DNA from: Pseudovirgaria hyperparasitica | Lineage: Eukaryota > Ascomycota > Dothideomycetes > Acrospermales > Acrospermaceae | Length of the DNA stretch: 64,000 nucleotides | Direction of reading: 5' to 3' | Assembly: GCF_010093815.1 (NCBI RefSeq) | Contig: NW_022985558.1 | Coordinates: 1,155,459-1,219,458 of the forward strand | In this document: positions 12,236 to 22,095 of the stretch, in pieces | How positions within the stretch are numbered: the stretch's first letter is position 1 | Layout of the letters: each line of letters opens with the position of its first letter | Translations under genes and position numbers: made by a program | Notes under the pieces: generated by a model | Seen by the model: only the letters and a program-made list of their open reading frames with translations | Databases searched by the model: none | What the model was told of the DNA's origin: nothing

Positions 12236-13379
12236 TTAGAAGGTGCTCCAGTTGTAGCCGCCGACGCTGCCAGGAATGCTTCCGACGTTGATGTTGTTGG
12301 TAGCGGTGGTAGAGGCGGCAGATGGCTGAGGCTGGGCGATGGTGAGCGCGGGGCTGGACTGGGTAGAGCTGTCGGAGTCGGTGCGGCTCAAGCGTCGAGC
12401 CTTCCACTGCTTGTAGATGGAGTAGCAGCGGTCGCAGACCTTGGACTGTTGGCCAGAGCTGTGAATGAGGGCGTACTGGTTGAGGGGAGCCTGGTTCTTG
12501 ATGTGTTCCCAGCAGTAGATGTTTCCACAGCGGCGACAGTGGTGGCGGCGGACGAAGAAGCCAAAGTCGCGCTGGCAAGAGGATGCAGTGCACGAGGTGG
12601 CGGTGTGGTCAGGCTGCAGACATGTTAGCTTTGTATTCATCCATCAATTCATAAGTAATATCAGATCATGAAGACAAAAAGAGAACAATCAGGTGCTAAA
12701 GTGGGGCGATTGCACAAAGGTAGGAGTAGGCAGCCGCGGACGCAGTTTGTCAATTGCGCCATTGACACCCGGACAGGCGTGAGCACCTTCCAGATGCTTA
12801 TATACTTGGCAGCCTCGCCAGGTATTGCTTCTCACTGCATGAAGTACACAGAAGACTTTCAAGACTTTCCACGTCGACTTGACTTCTCCACCAACAAAGA
12901 GACTGACGATATTCACTTACCTTCCAGTGGTTGGTTGAGGGACTTCCAGTCGCGCTCTGCGGGCCGTCATCGCTGAGATCCTCAGTCTCGACGCGTGTAA
13001 TGCCATTCTGGAGACAGTTGACGGGCTCATCGCCATTGTTCCCATCCCAAGTCCCAGCAGCTGAGTCGACACCTTTTGGCGGAGACTGACGCTGCGGCTT
13101 CTCGGTCGGACGCAGCACAGCCGGAACGTACATGGGACTCTTTGGCGAGCGCAGCTGTCGCGAGCGAGCTTGCTGACGATCGATGACGTTGATGTGGTTG
13201 CGCTCTGGCATGTAGGAGACGTGGAGTGGCGGGAGGTTATGGCGCTGGTTTGTGGTGGGGTGGTAGAGCGGCGCATCGGGATTCTTCATGCTCTGGATGT
13301 GAGGATTCTGCGAAAAGTCTTGGGTGTAGTTGTTGCGGTCGAACACGGCCGTGTACGGCATGCTCTGGGTGGCAGCCAT
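12236..13379 (-). CDS. FYVE zinc-finger protein, two exons
   Basis: Likely a phosphatidylinositol-3-phosphate-binding endosomal protein. Exons are 12921–13379 and 12236–12613 (278 residues), with a GTAAGT…TGCAG intron of 307 nt, phase 0. Splicing joins …NHWK to PDHT and so rebuilds the WxxD motif that opens FYVE domains, which strongly supports the junction. The basic motif RRHHCRRCG lies at residues 175–183. Further zinc ligands are Cys161/166, Cys179/182, Cys187 and a later CDRC. The first cysteine pair is spaced x4 rather than the usual x2. The N-terminal 150 residues and the C-terminal tail (Ser/Thr/Gln-rich) look disordered. Nothing nearby shares its pathway except the lipid-binding OSH1-type gene 9 kb away. 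Confidence 0.88.
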
Positions 13380-15116
13380 GTCTGGGGCGAGGTGTTGGAG
13401 GAAGAGCTGGTCGGTGTGGTGATTGTGTACTGGTTGCCAAGAGGATGTCGAGGCAGACCCGAACCGGTGGGTAGGGAGAAGGCGGAGGAGTTTGGCGTAT
13501 TTAACGCGCTGAGGTGGAGCAGTGCGAAGATGGAATCTGAGGCCCGGGGCAGCGGAGATTGAGGAGGAGGGTGGTGTGTGGTACGAGAGATAGGGACAGG
13601 AGGATGTCGCCGGGTTTGGATGTAGCGGTCTGTGAAGGGCAAGATAACAGACCGGATAGGGAATCCCAGCGGCGGTAGGTTGTGGTTGTAGGAGTAAGGG
13701 AGAGAGTGGTAGGGAGGGAGTGGATCCTGTGAGAGGAGAGAGTCGAGTTGTATTGCAGGAGGAGGAGGAGGCTCGGGATGCGGTGTCAGGCTCGTACGGC
13801 GATTGGCAGCGCGATGGCTGACGTGCAGGGCCTGGCAGCGATAAGAAGTGTGGCTCGTGTCACCTAGTCGTCGTCGCCGGACGTTTCTGTTTGGGGGGCG
13901 CGGTGAGAGCAGTCAGGCGGTGGCGGCGGTCAAGGCGAGAGTCGAGAGTTAAAGAGACGAGTTATATTACTGTTGATGATGATGTTGTGGTGGTGGTGGT
14001 GAAGATAATTAGAGGCACGAGACAGTCGAGTAGTAGAGGAGGAGGAGTAAAGTTGAGTAGGATATGGGCAGTAATTAATTATTAACAGTTCCTCCCCTCT
14101 CCGGCCGCTACAGCAATTAGTGCTTTGGGCCGCCACTCTCTCCGTCAATCCCTCACTCTCACACACACACACATACTATACTACACTCACTCCCTCACTC
14201 TCTCTTCACTGCGGAAGTGTGAAGGGTTAGACTCGGCACGCGCACGGATGGTTATTGCGGCGACACTAATTCTCCACTGGGCCCCATCTGACAGTAGTAA
14301 TTGCTCCAACCAGACTGGCCTCTTTTTTCTTTTCTGCACTCTGGCACTCTTCGGCATTGTGTCCGCTCCATAGTGAGGTAAAAGTAATTAATTATGGCAT
14401 GATGATGATGCAACGAACAGAAGGTCAGTCAGTCAGTCAGTCAGTCCAAGTCTACAGTTCCGAGATAGGAGGATTTAATTGCTGCATGGAACTCTCACCG
14501 TCTCCTCCCTACGCTCAACTGGTGATAGTAGATAGGAGGATATAATAACAAGGCAGAATGGATGATTGATTACATGCAAGTGACAATAGGCGGCAGCCAC
14601 GACCGTTCTTCCCTTCCTTCCTTCCTTCCCAACGGCTCCGGCTCCGGCTGCTACTAAGTCATCCCTGCAGGTGACGCCAAGTATGCAGGGATTCTTGGCA
14701 ACGCTAATCTGTCCTCTTATCAGTGACGACTTCTCGACCAATCGCGGCGCTGTATTTTAAACCGCCGGCCACTCCTTCCCATCATATCTGTTAGTCACCA
14801 CGCCCGACCCGGCGATGCAGAAAAAAGCCGTGAATAGGCGAACGACCATCGACGAAGGGCAGCCAGGCAACAAGGCAGCAGCAGCAGGTCTCGTGCCCGT
14901 CCCAAGCCACAGCCACGTCGCTCACTAGCCACAATGCTGTCCTGAAGTTCCCCTGTGATATCATGTGACAGACAATGTTCGTGGCTGAGGCAAGACTTCC
15001 GGGGTTGGGGCAGGTTCGCGCTGCCATAACATCATCAACAAACAACGGAATGCCGCCTGATACCTAATCACAAGATACCATCTCCCATCTGCTACTGTAG
15101 ACTGTACAACTTATCA

Positions 15117-15159
15117 ACTTTCACTCTTACCCATTGTAATACTTTCACTCTTACCCATT
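15117..15159. repeat. 19-bp direct repeat, 24-bp period
   Basis: ACTTTCACTCTTACCCATT occurs at 15117–15135 and again at 15141–15159. It lies just upstream of the small ATG ORF at 15175. Confidence 0.85.
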
Positions 15160-16099
15160 CTACTAGAGCCCATCATGAGTGCTCCAGAAATCACTGCCAC
15201 CTCGCCACCAGCACCTCCTCCAACTGAAGAAGATACCGTCGCATGCATCTGATTATCTGTAGTGAGAACGAATCCCGGCATAATAGCAGCCGCCGCCGGT
15301 TGAGTCGCTGACCCACTTCGGGTCGTGCTATGGATCTTTGGATGAATGAGGCTGCTCCGCGCCTTGTCGCTTACGTACGTTGCACGCTCGAGTCCCCCCC
15401 TCTCAACCGTCAACGCCTACTATCAATCGCACTACACCGTCTCTGGAGCCTGCTCGTGTGCCGCCGCACCAGTAGTAGCAGTAATTAGCAGTAGTAAGTA
15501 GTAGCTTCGTAGCAATAGTAAGTAGGCAGGTAAGTGTTGAAATAGCGGGGAGAGCGGTACCAGCCGGTACAGTACAGTTACCGTGGACCTCCTGCTCTTC
15601 ATGAATCGCTTATTGATAATGAATGCGCGCTCACATACACACACACACACACGATGTCACTTCGACGATGGATGTCACTTTTCCTTCGGTCGTTCCCCAC
15701 AGGTCGATTTTGCAACTGCAACCTTGTCTTGTTCCCGGGGAGGAGGAAGAGGAGGAGTCTAGATGGATGCGTTTTGTGGAGCTGATCCATTAGTGAAAAA
15801 ACTCCGGTGTACCGTGTGCCCAGTAGTTGGCTGTGTAGTAAGTAGCCTGTGCAGTGCAGTGTGGTGCATGCATTTGATTCTAGATCTATCTCGGTCGGTC
15901 GGTGTGAGGCTTGGCTTCAATACTCTAGGTAGCTACTGAGGTAATAGCAGAAGTCCGATTCGACCTACGATGGATGAGCTCATGCCTGCCTGCCTGCCTG
16001 TGGATCTCAGATCAGGAAGGCACCTCCAAGACTCCAAACAACCCCACCACTCTGTTGCACGCACCCTCCTTCAATCTAATCTGCCCCTCACTCGATTCT

Positions 16100-16684
16100 C
16101 CTTCCTTCCTACCTTCCTTCCTACCTTCCTTCCTACCTTCCTTCCTACCTTCCTTCCTACCTTCCTTCCTACCTTCCTTCCTACCTTCCTTCCTNNNNNN
16201 NNNNNNNNNNNNNNNNNNNNNNNNNNNNNNNNNNNNNNNNNNNNNNNNNNNNNNNNNNNNNNNNNNNNNNNNNNNNNNNNNNNNNNNNNNNNNNNNNNNN
16301 NNNNNNNNNNNNNNNNNNNNNNNNNNNNNNNNNNNNNNNNNNNNNNNNNNNNNNNNNNNNNNNNNNNNNNNNNNNNNNNNNNNNNNNNNNNNNNNNNNNN
16401 NNNNNNNNNNNNNNNNNNNNNNNNNNNNNNNNNNNNNNNNNNNNNNNNNNNNNNNNNNNNNNNNNNNNNNNNNNNNNNNNNNNNNNNNNNNNNNNNNNNN
16501 NNNNNNNNNNNNNNNNNNNNNNNNNNNNNNNNNNNNNNNNNNNNNNNNNNNNNNNNNNNNNNNNNNNNNNNNNNNNNNNNNNNNCCTTCCTTCCTACCTT
16601 CCTTCCTACCTTCCTTCCTACCTTCCTTCCTACCTTCCTTCCTACCTTCCTTCCTACCTTCCTTCCTACCTTCCTTCCTACCTA
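16100..16684. repeat. 12-bp tandem array CCTTCCTTCCTA with assembly gap
   Basis: About eight near-perfect units lie left of the gap (16100–16194) and about eight right of it (16585–16684). The array clearly continues into the gap, so its true length is unknown. One strand is almost pure pyrimidine. It translates to Leu-Pro-Thr-Phe type repeats, but this is a simple-sequence effect, not a gene. Confidence 0.95.
16195..16584. other. Assembly gap, 390 N
   Basis: A run of N placed inside the 12-bp array; the size may be an estimate. No sequence can be read here. Confidence 0.99.
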
Positions 16685-17235
16685 CTCTTGCCCCGGAAAG
16701 GGAAGGATGAAACATACAAAACATGTTACAACCTGAATCAAAAACAAAAGTGTGAAAAAAAGGGCCTTTTCAATGCATCGATCGGATGTCGTCCAATACG
16801 TGCTCGTGAATACAGAAATGTACATGTACAGGCATGAGGTGCCGGTGCCGGTGCCTATCCCGGCATGGTACATTTTCCATGTTGTGGAGTAGAATGTAGA
16901 ATGGATCGTGTAGAATGTAGAACAGGCGCGCCCGAGGCCTATATAGATGACTAACTATCTTGGCGTCCTTTTTTCCCTCTCGTATAACGCGCGGGTGCTT
17001 AATTAATAGTTACCTGAAACCCGTCGGATCTCTACATATGAGAGAGTCTATTATATATATGTATATATATCGACATATATCGAGAATAATAACGGTAATA
17101 CTATAATGTATACTTTCTTGAAGGTCGAAACTTATCTCATTCTAGTTTAACATAAAAGGGGTATGAGATTCTTAGTGAGAAGAAAAAAAAGTGTACAAGA
17201 GAGCTCTAGACAAAAAGCCTATAGACACCAGAGCG

Positions 17236-18645
17236 TCACGAAGCAAACCGGACTTCGCACTCTGCTTTATAAGCCTCCAACTGCTCCATCTTCACGTCCA
17301 CAAACCTCTCCATCTCCGCTCTCATGCTCTCGTCTCCTAGCACATCATCATCATCATCGCCCTCCTTGTGAAGCGCAGCCCAATACACCGCATCGACATC
17401 AAAACTCTTCCTAATCCCATAGTCAAACCAGAACCTCCCCGTCGCCCAGGACTCACGCATGCGCTCAGAAAGCAGAGGAAGTGTACCATCTCGCTCGACC
17501 CCTTTTTCTTCGGACCCCTTCCTCTCCACCCGCTCCAACGCCCGCAAGAACTGCTCCAACCTAGGCCCATAACGCGCCATGAACTCTTCCATCGAGTGAC
17601 GCTCAAGCCACATATCAGGCCCCAGCAGCAGCAGCCACCACGGCGGATCGTGCGCAAACTGCGCCGGCATAGCGTTTGTAAATTCCCAGTCCAGCACGGC
17701 GGTGATGCGCAGCGAGTCCGGGTCCGCGAGCATGTTCGTCGGCTGGAGGTCGTCGCAGAAGAGCTTGAACGGGCCGGCGTCGTGGGTGCAGTAGCGAGGG
17801 ACGAGCTGCTTGAAGCGGTGGCGGGCGACGAAGCGTTTCTTGGCATCCTCGCGGTCGTCGGCGAGGTTGCGCTGCGTGCGGAGGTGGATGAGGTGTTCGT
17901 CGGCGAGGAAGTGGAGGAAGAATGAGGCGGTGGGGAAGGGGGCGGTGGGACGGCCGTCGTGGTCCGGGTAGGCTGAGACTACGGTCTTGAGCTCGTTCAT
18001 GTTGTATGTTAGGGGCCGCTCGCGGGCGTGCCATGTGTTTGTAGCCGGACACTTTGATATTGCGCCGATGGCGGCGAAGTCGAGGCGGGAGAGCTGGAGC
18101 ATGTATGCGGCGAGCTGCTCGTAGACGTAGTCGAGCTTTGCGTCGTCGACGGCGTCTGCGAGGATGACCTCGTCTTGTTCGGTGGCGGTGGGCTGCTTGA
18201 GGAGCGTTGCCAGCGAGACACCGTCGACGTAGTCCATGATTATAAAGGGGCCGAGCTGCTGCGGACTGTCGGCGAGCAAGCCCCAGCTCACCACCCGAGG
18301 CACAGGAATACTAGTCCTCTCGCTCAGGAATTGCAAGACCTGGACTTCATTCCGGACTTTCTCGTCCCGGATATCCGTGGCGGTGTGGCCTGGTTTCGGG
18401 AAGCGGATCACGGCTTTCGGTCCTGCTCCCTTTCCTTCGCCATCTTCTTCTCCGTCACTAAATCGCACAACGAGACTGAGATTGAACGAGCCCTTGAGAT
18501 ACCCGTCAAACACCCCCACAGCCCTGCCCGGTCGACGAGAGGCCACAAAAGCCACAATCTCCTGCTTTGCATCCAAGAGCTTTGACAACCACGCCTTGAA
18601 TTCATCGTCCCCGTCTGTTTCCGCTAGCTCGTCGAATCCAGTCAT
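17236..18645 (-). CDS. APH-fold phosphotransferase family protein
   Basis: Single exon, 469 residues, from the ATG at 18645. It belongs to the aminoglycoside-phosphotransferase/choline-kinase-like fold common in fungi; the substrate is unknown. The N-lobe has a gly-rich strand region and AVIRFPKPG with the likely ATP-contacting residue, followed by IIMDYVDGVSL as hinge. The catalytic loop is FCDDLQPTNML (usual HGDxxxxN), where His is replaced by Cys-Asp but the catalytic Asp and Asn remain. AVLDWEFTNA is the metal-binding DW(E) motif. No signal peptide or TM segment is seen. The 5' and middle coding parts are C-ending, the 3' part G-ending. It lies between the 12-bp array and an AT-rich block. 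A second, only distantly similar APH-fold gene lies 1.8 kb away. Confidence 0.85.
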   Translation of the reverse strand: MTGFDELAETDGDDEFKAWLSKLLDAKQEIVAFVASRRPGRAVGVFDGYLKGSFNLSLVVRFSDGEEDGEGKGAGPKAVIRFPKPGHTATDIRDEKVRNEVQVLQFLSERTSIPVPRVVSWGLLADSPQQLGPFIIMDYVDGVSLATLLKQPTATEQDEVILADAVDDAKLDYVYEQLAAYMLQLSRLDFAAIGAISKCPATNTWHARERPLTYNMNELKTVVSAYPDHDGRPTAPFPTASFFLHFLADEHLIHLRTQRNLADDREDAKKRFVARHRFKQLVPRYCTHDAGPFKLFCDDLQPTNMLADPDSLRITAVLDWEFTNAMPAQFAHDPPWWLLLLGPDMWLERHSMEEFMARYGPRLEQFLRALERVERKGSEEKGVERDGTLPLLSERMRESWATGRFWFDYGIRKSFDVDAVYWAALHKEGDDDDDVLGDESMRAEMERFVDVKMEQLEAYKAECEVRFAS

Positions 18646-20436
18646 CTCCTCTTCCCCTTCCCTACTTCAAGCCAGGGTCGGGTGCGGGGCAGAATATATA
18701 TGTGTATATATATATAAATTATAATAAGGTAAAGAAGCAACAGAGGAACGGAATTGCCATCTAGCTAGCATATAATAGCAAGTGAAGAACAGGGGGGAGG
18801 GGAGAATGGACGTATGTATGTACACGAGAGAGTTTAGCGCCAGTCTTGAGGTGCCAGCCCTTTTCCATATGTGGCATAGTTGGAAGCGTATGCATGCATG
18901 CATGCAAGCTGCAGGTGCTGGCAGAGCATGGAAAGGCGGTGGTTCGTTTCGTTGTTACTTTATTCTCGCCAAGGTCGATCGGATCATCCCATAGCTATTA
19001 TACTGTGCCTCATCGATACATCACCCATCATCGTCGTCTCTAAGCCCCAGTCTAGAGTCAGCATTCTATCCCATATATCTACTGTACCTACTGCCAAGTA
19101 CACTTGGCCGCAACCACCCTTCCTAATATACTCCAAGACATAGTATTCGACGAATGGTATACTCCTTATTATTATCATCATCATATATATATAATATCCC
19201 AATTTAGCGAGGCGCAAGTACCTTCTCTTCTTCTAACCTAGTACTTTATATATAACGAGTAGCTATACATACTATTAATATATAAATCTTACGCCTAGTC
19301 CTCGATATATCATATCTAAAGCTAATTAGTATAGAAGTCTAATTACATTGCATTTAGTAACATGTATACTCACGTACATTCGGCGATCTATCGTGGATTG
19401 GCTGTTCATCGTAATACGTGTGCGGCACTGGTTACATGTGCTTGGTTATATCTACCTAGCTATGGAAGCTTGGCTATACGGATGAAGTCCAACCAAGTCC
19501 ACTACAATGTATCTTCACAGCCTTCTTGCGGTGCTTCTATCCTTCATTACCTCCACCAACACATACCTTTTCTATCTACTACTTCGCCTCTCTACCATAC
19601 TCACTCTTGAATACTATATAACCCACGAGCAGCTTAATATTACTCCTAGGCTTATCGCCGGACAGACGAAGAAAGAGAGTATACAAGATACGGAAAGAAA
19701 ATCCAAAGGAAATTACTAATACGTTGTTGGTTAGTATAAAAGACTACTCGACAAAGGAATTATTAAGACGTTAGTAAGAGAGAGAGAGGTAGATAGCATA
19801 GTTAGTATAAGAAAGAAACGAGATATAACATAGGACCGAGTAAGATAACCAAGAGCGCTAGATAGCTATAAGACCTACTACGACTAGCAAAGACTCTCTG
19901 AATTCATAGTAAATAGAGAAAGACATAAGCTTCTAAAGTATTATTAACATTCGCTCTTTTAGCACGTATCTTTTTTCTAGATAGTAACCTTCTCTATATA
20001 AGAAAAGCTATTATCTGAATCTAGGACCTAGACCTTTGAACGTAAATATGTAGTCTCTAACTATATTACATGTACCAAGACCTCTAGATACTCTTTCCTA
20101 CCCTACTCTATACAACGTATTACGTATTTATAAGATATATTAGTCCGCTCTTCTCTCTATCCCGACCTTATAACGATTATATCTATGTGTATTGTCTCTA
20201 CTTGTATCCTCTTATATACATTTCTTTCTTCAAATACACCTTTGTCACATACGAGTCTCATCTCAAGTAAAAGGTAGTACTTACCATTATAATGATTTCC
20301 AGCTCCCATGAAAGCACATCTATACCAATTCACCCCTTGCAAAAAGACAATATTTACATCATCCACAGCTCCTCAACCCCCCAACTCCTCCCCTACAACC
20401 ATCCCGATGCCCATCCCACAACCAAACCAAACCCTC
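18646..20436. other. AT-rich intergenic block, probably degenerate repeat DNA
   Basis: From about 19140 to 20290 the sequence is strongly AT-rich, TpA-rich and has no useful open frame, as in repeat-induced-point-mutation-affected or otherwise decayed DNA of filamentous ascomycetes. I cannot assign a family or ends. 18700–18780 has AT dinucleotide runs. The part nearest 18646 is the promoter side of the APH-fold gene. Confidence 0.5.
18890..18906. repeat. Short ATGC tandem (self-complementary)
   Basis: Four ATGC units form a perfect palindromic tract. Simple sequence. Confidence 0.8.
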
Positions 20437-21738
20437 TCATCCAAACGCCTCCAAAACCCTACAATAAAACCCAATCTTCCCCGGATCCAAGTACAGCTTC
20501 ACCGCGCCCGCCAGCCCCTGCGCCCGCCCATCTGCCAGCGTAGACGAGAATCTACCATCCAATCCTTCATCTTGCTCTGCCTGCCTCACAAACTGCAAGT
20601 ACTCCCCTTGCTCCGCCCACTGCTCCCGAATCTCCGGCACAAGCGGCTCACCCCCCTCGCCATAATTCCACGGCGCGTCCATAGCCACCGGCGTCGTAGC
20701 CAGAAACATCGGGTACTGCACCACCTCCCACGGCACCGTGCATGCGTCTTGCCAGTCAATGAATGACAGAACATTACACGCGCTGTCGACGATGATGTTG
20801 CTGTGGAAGAGGTCCGGGTGGTAGAGTGGGAATGGTCCGTCTTGGAGGGGCAGGGAGCGGGCTAGGGCGCGGAGCTTGGCCGGGAAGTCTGCGATGGAGA
20901 ATTGCAGTTCGGTTTTGTATTTGGGGGGTAGCATGGCGTCGAGGTGGCGGCCTGACACGGGGAATTTCGCGGCGCGGGCCCATGCTTCCAGATAGTCTGC
21001 CGCTGTCGAGAACGGTCCTCCGATTCCGGGAATAGCCTCAACAGTGTACGATGTAGATCCGTCGTCGTCGTCAACATGTTGCGTGATCCTCCCTATTTTG
21101 GGAAATCTGATTGAAGCAACTCTCGTCTGGGGCTCAAAATCAGTGTTTCTTCCTCTTTTTTTGGGAAAACCATAAATACAGGCTCCGTTACGCGCTCCAC
21201 AAAACCTTACCTGAACACAAGCAACCTGCCGATAAAACCCGGTTTTATAACAAGCCGGGATCTCCCCTTTATGCAGTGCCCATCCACCAAACGCATCCAT
21301 TGCAGTATCGCCCGGGATGTATTCCATGAGGATGAAAGCCGCGCCCACGGCGTTCTTGTCAGGACTCTCCTCATACGCATATACTTCCGGGACTGGGACT
21401 TTCCTGCTCCGGAGAATCGACAGCGTGGGGACTTCGTGGCGAAGTGTTTGGCCTGATTCCTCGCTGCTGGAAGGTTGCATAAGAATGCGGGCGATCCAGA
21501 TGGTGCTGTCGTTGAATTGGAGTGCCCTGACGAGGTGGGAGCCCCCCTTGTTATATTGGGGGAGTAGCGTGCAGGTCAAGGGTGATGTTGTGCCTTTTTT
21601 GCATTGTGCTTGTTTGATTGCAACGGCATATTCCTGAAGCGCGGACCAATTGATTCCGGGTGGAGAGTCGTCTTCATGGTCCTCTACTCCTCCTCGCCAG
21701 TTCAACTCATGAGGTGCTTTATGTAGAGAAGAAGCCAT
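20437..21738 (-). CDS. Second APH-fold phosphotransferase, one in-frame intron
   Basis: Fungal APH-family kinase of unknown substrate. The ATG is at 21738. A GTAAGG…CCCCAG intron at 21127–21210 is 84 nt, a multiple of three, with no stop, so the frame stays open with or without splicing. Spliced exons 21211–21738 and 20437–21126 give 405 residues. Splicing joins …ACVQ to TRVASIRFPKIGRI, which matches the usual continuous helix before RFPKIG in this family, so I favour removal. Motifs are ILMEYIPGD (hinge), YHPDLFHSNIIVD (catalytic loop, Asp and Asn present) and SFIDWQDACTVPWE (DxD-like metal site). It differs from the neighbouring kinase at 17236, so it is not a recent duplicate. The 3' part is G-ending. 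Confidence 0.85.
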   Translation of the reverse strand: MASSLHKAPHELNWRGGVEDHEDDSPPGINWSALQEYAVAIKQAQCKKGTTSPLTCTLLPQYNKGGSHLVRALQFNDSTIWIARILMQPSSSEESGQTLRHEVPTLSILRSRKVPVPEVYAYEESPDKNAVGAAFILMEYIPGDTAMDAFGGWALHKGEIPACYKTGFYRQVACVQVRFCGARNGACIYGFPKKRGRNTDFEPQTRVASIRFPKIGRITQHVDDDDGSTSYTVEAIPGIGGPFSTAADYLEAWARAAKFPVSGRHLDAMLPPKYKTELQFSIADFPAKLRALARSLPLQDGPFPLYHPDLFHSNIIVDSACNVLSFIDWQDACTVPWEVVQYPMFLATTPVAMDAPWNYGEGGEPLVPEIREQWAEQGEYLQFVRQAEQDEGLDGRFSSTLADGRAQGLAGAVKLYLDPGKIGFYCRVLEAFG

Positions 21739-22095
21739 GGAGGAGGGTGGAATTGAATGAACGAATGAGAAGCGGACATAGTGTAACAGGACAGGTACCT
21801 ACTGTAAGTCAGCGATGCTTATTAATCATAGTAGATTATAATCAAAACCATCTATTAATATCTATTTTATTATTTTTCAAAGTTATACGCTTTATACTCT
21901 CTAATGGTTCAGCCAGCCAACGTCAACAAATCACATCTTCACCACATGCAATGCAAACATCGATGCTCAAGCCAATTCAAGTCAAGTCAAGTCAAGCCAC
22001 AGCCTCCTTGTATATCAAGCAAGACAAAGCCCCGCTCTTTTAAAAGACTAAAACCAGACTAATCTATCCGATATTTTTTCTTTTATTCTTCATCT
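21739..22095. other. Intergenic spacer between kinase and OSH1-type gene
   Basis: Upstream of the second APH kinase and downstream of the OSH1-type stop. AT-rich, with the AAGTC repeat; no gene seen. Confidence 0.6.
21977..21996. repeat. AAGTC short tandem repeat
   Basis: Four TCAAG units, the same motif as the tract at 12067. Confidence 0.8.

Larger units (their letters stand above)
13380..17235. other. Gene-poor, repeat-rich intergenic region
   Basis: Holds the FYVE promoter side (G/A-rich, 13380–14050), then many short simple repeats: AC at 14160–14172, CAGT at 14426–14444, TTCC near 14610, AC at 15640–15652, CCTG at 15986–16000, and a large CCTTCCTTCCTA array with an assembly gap. 17000–17200 is AT-rich. 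No protein family is recognised. A 25-codon ORF at 15175–15252 has a pyrimidine-rich leader but no other support. Confidence 0.55.

Noticed and set aside
15970-16837. Long frames through the CCTTCCTTCCTA array
   Set aside because: They come from simple repeat and N characters only.
17236-21738. Tandem duplication of APH kinases
   Set aside because: The two proteins share only fold motifs, differ in catalytic-loop sequence and intron content, so they are not a recent duplicate pair.
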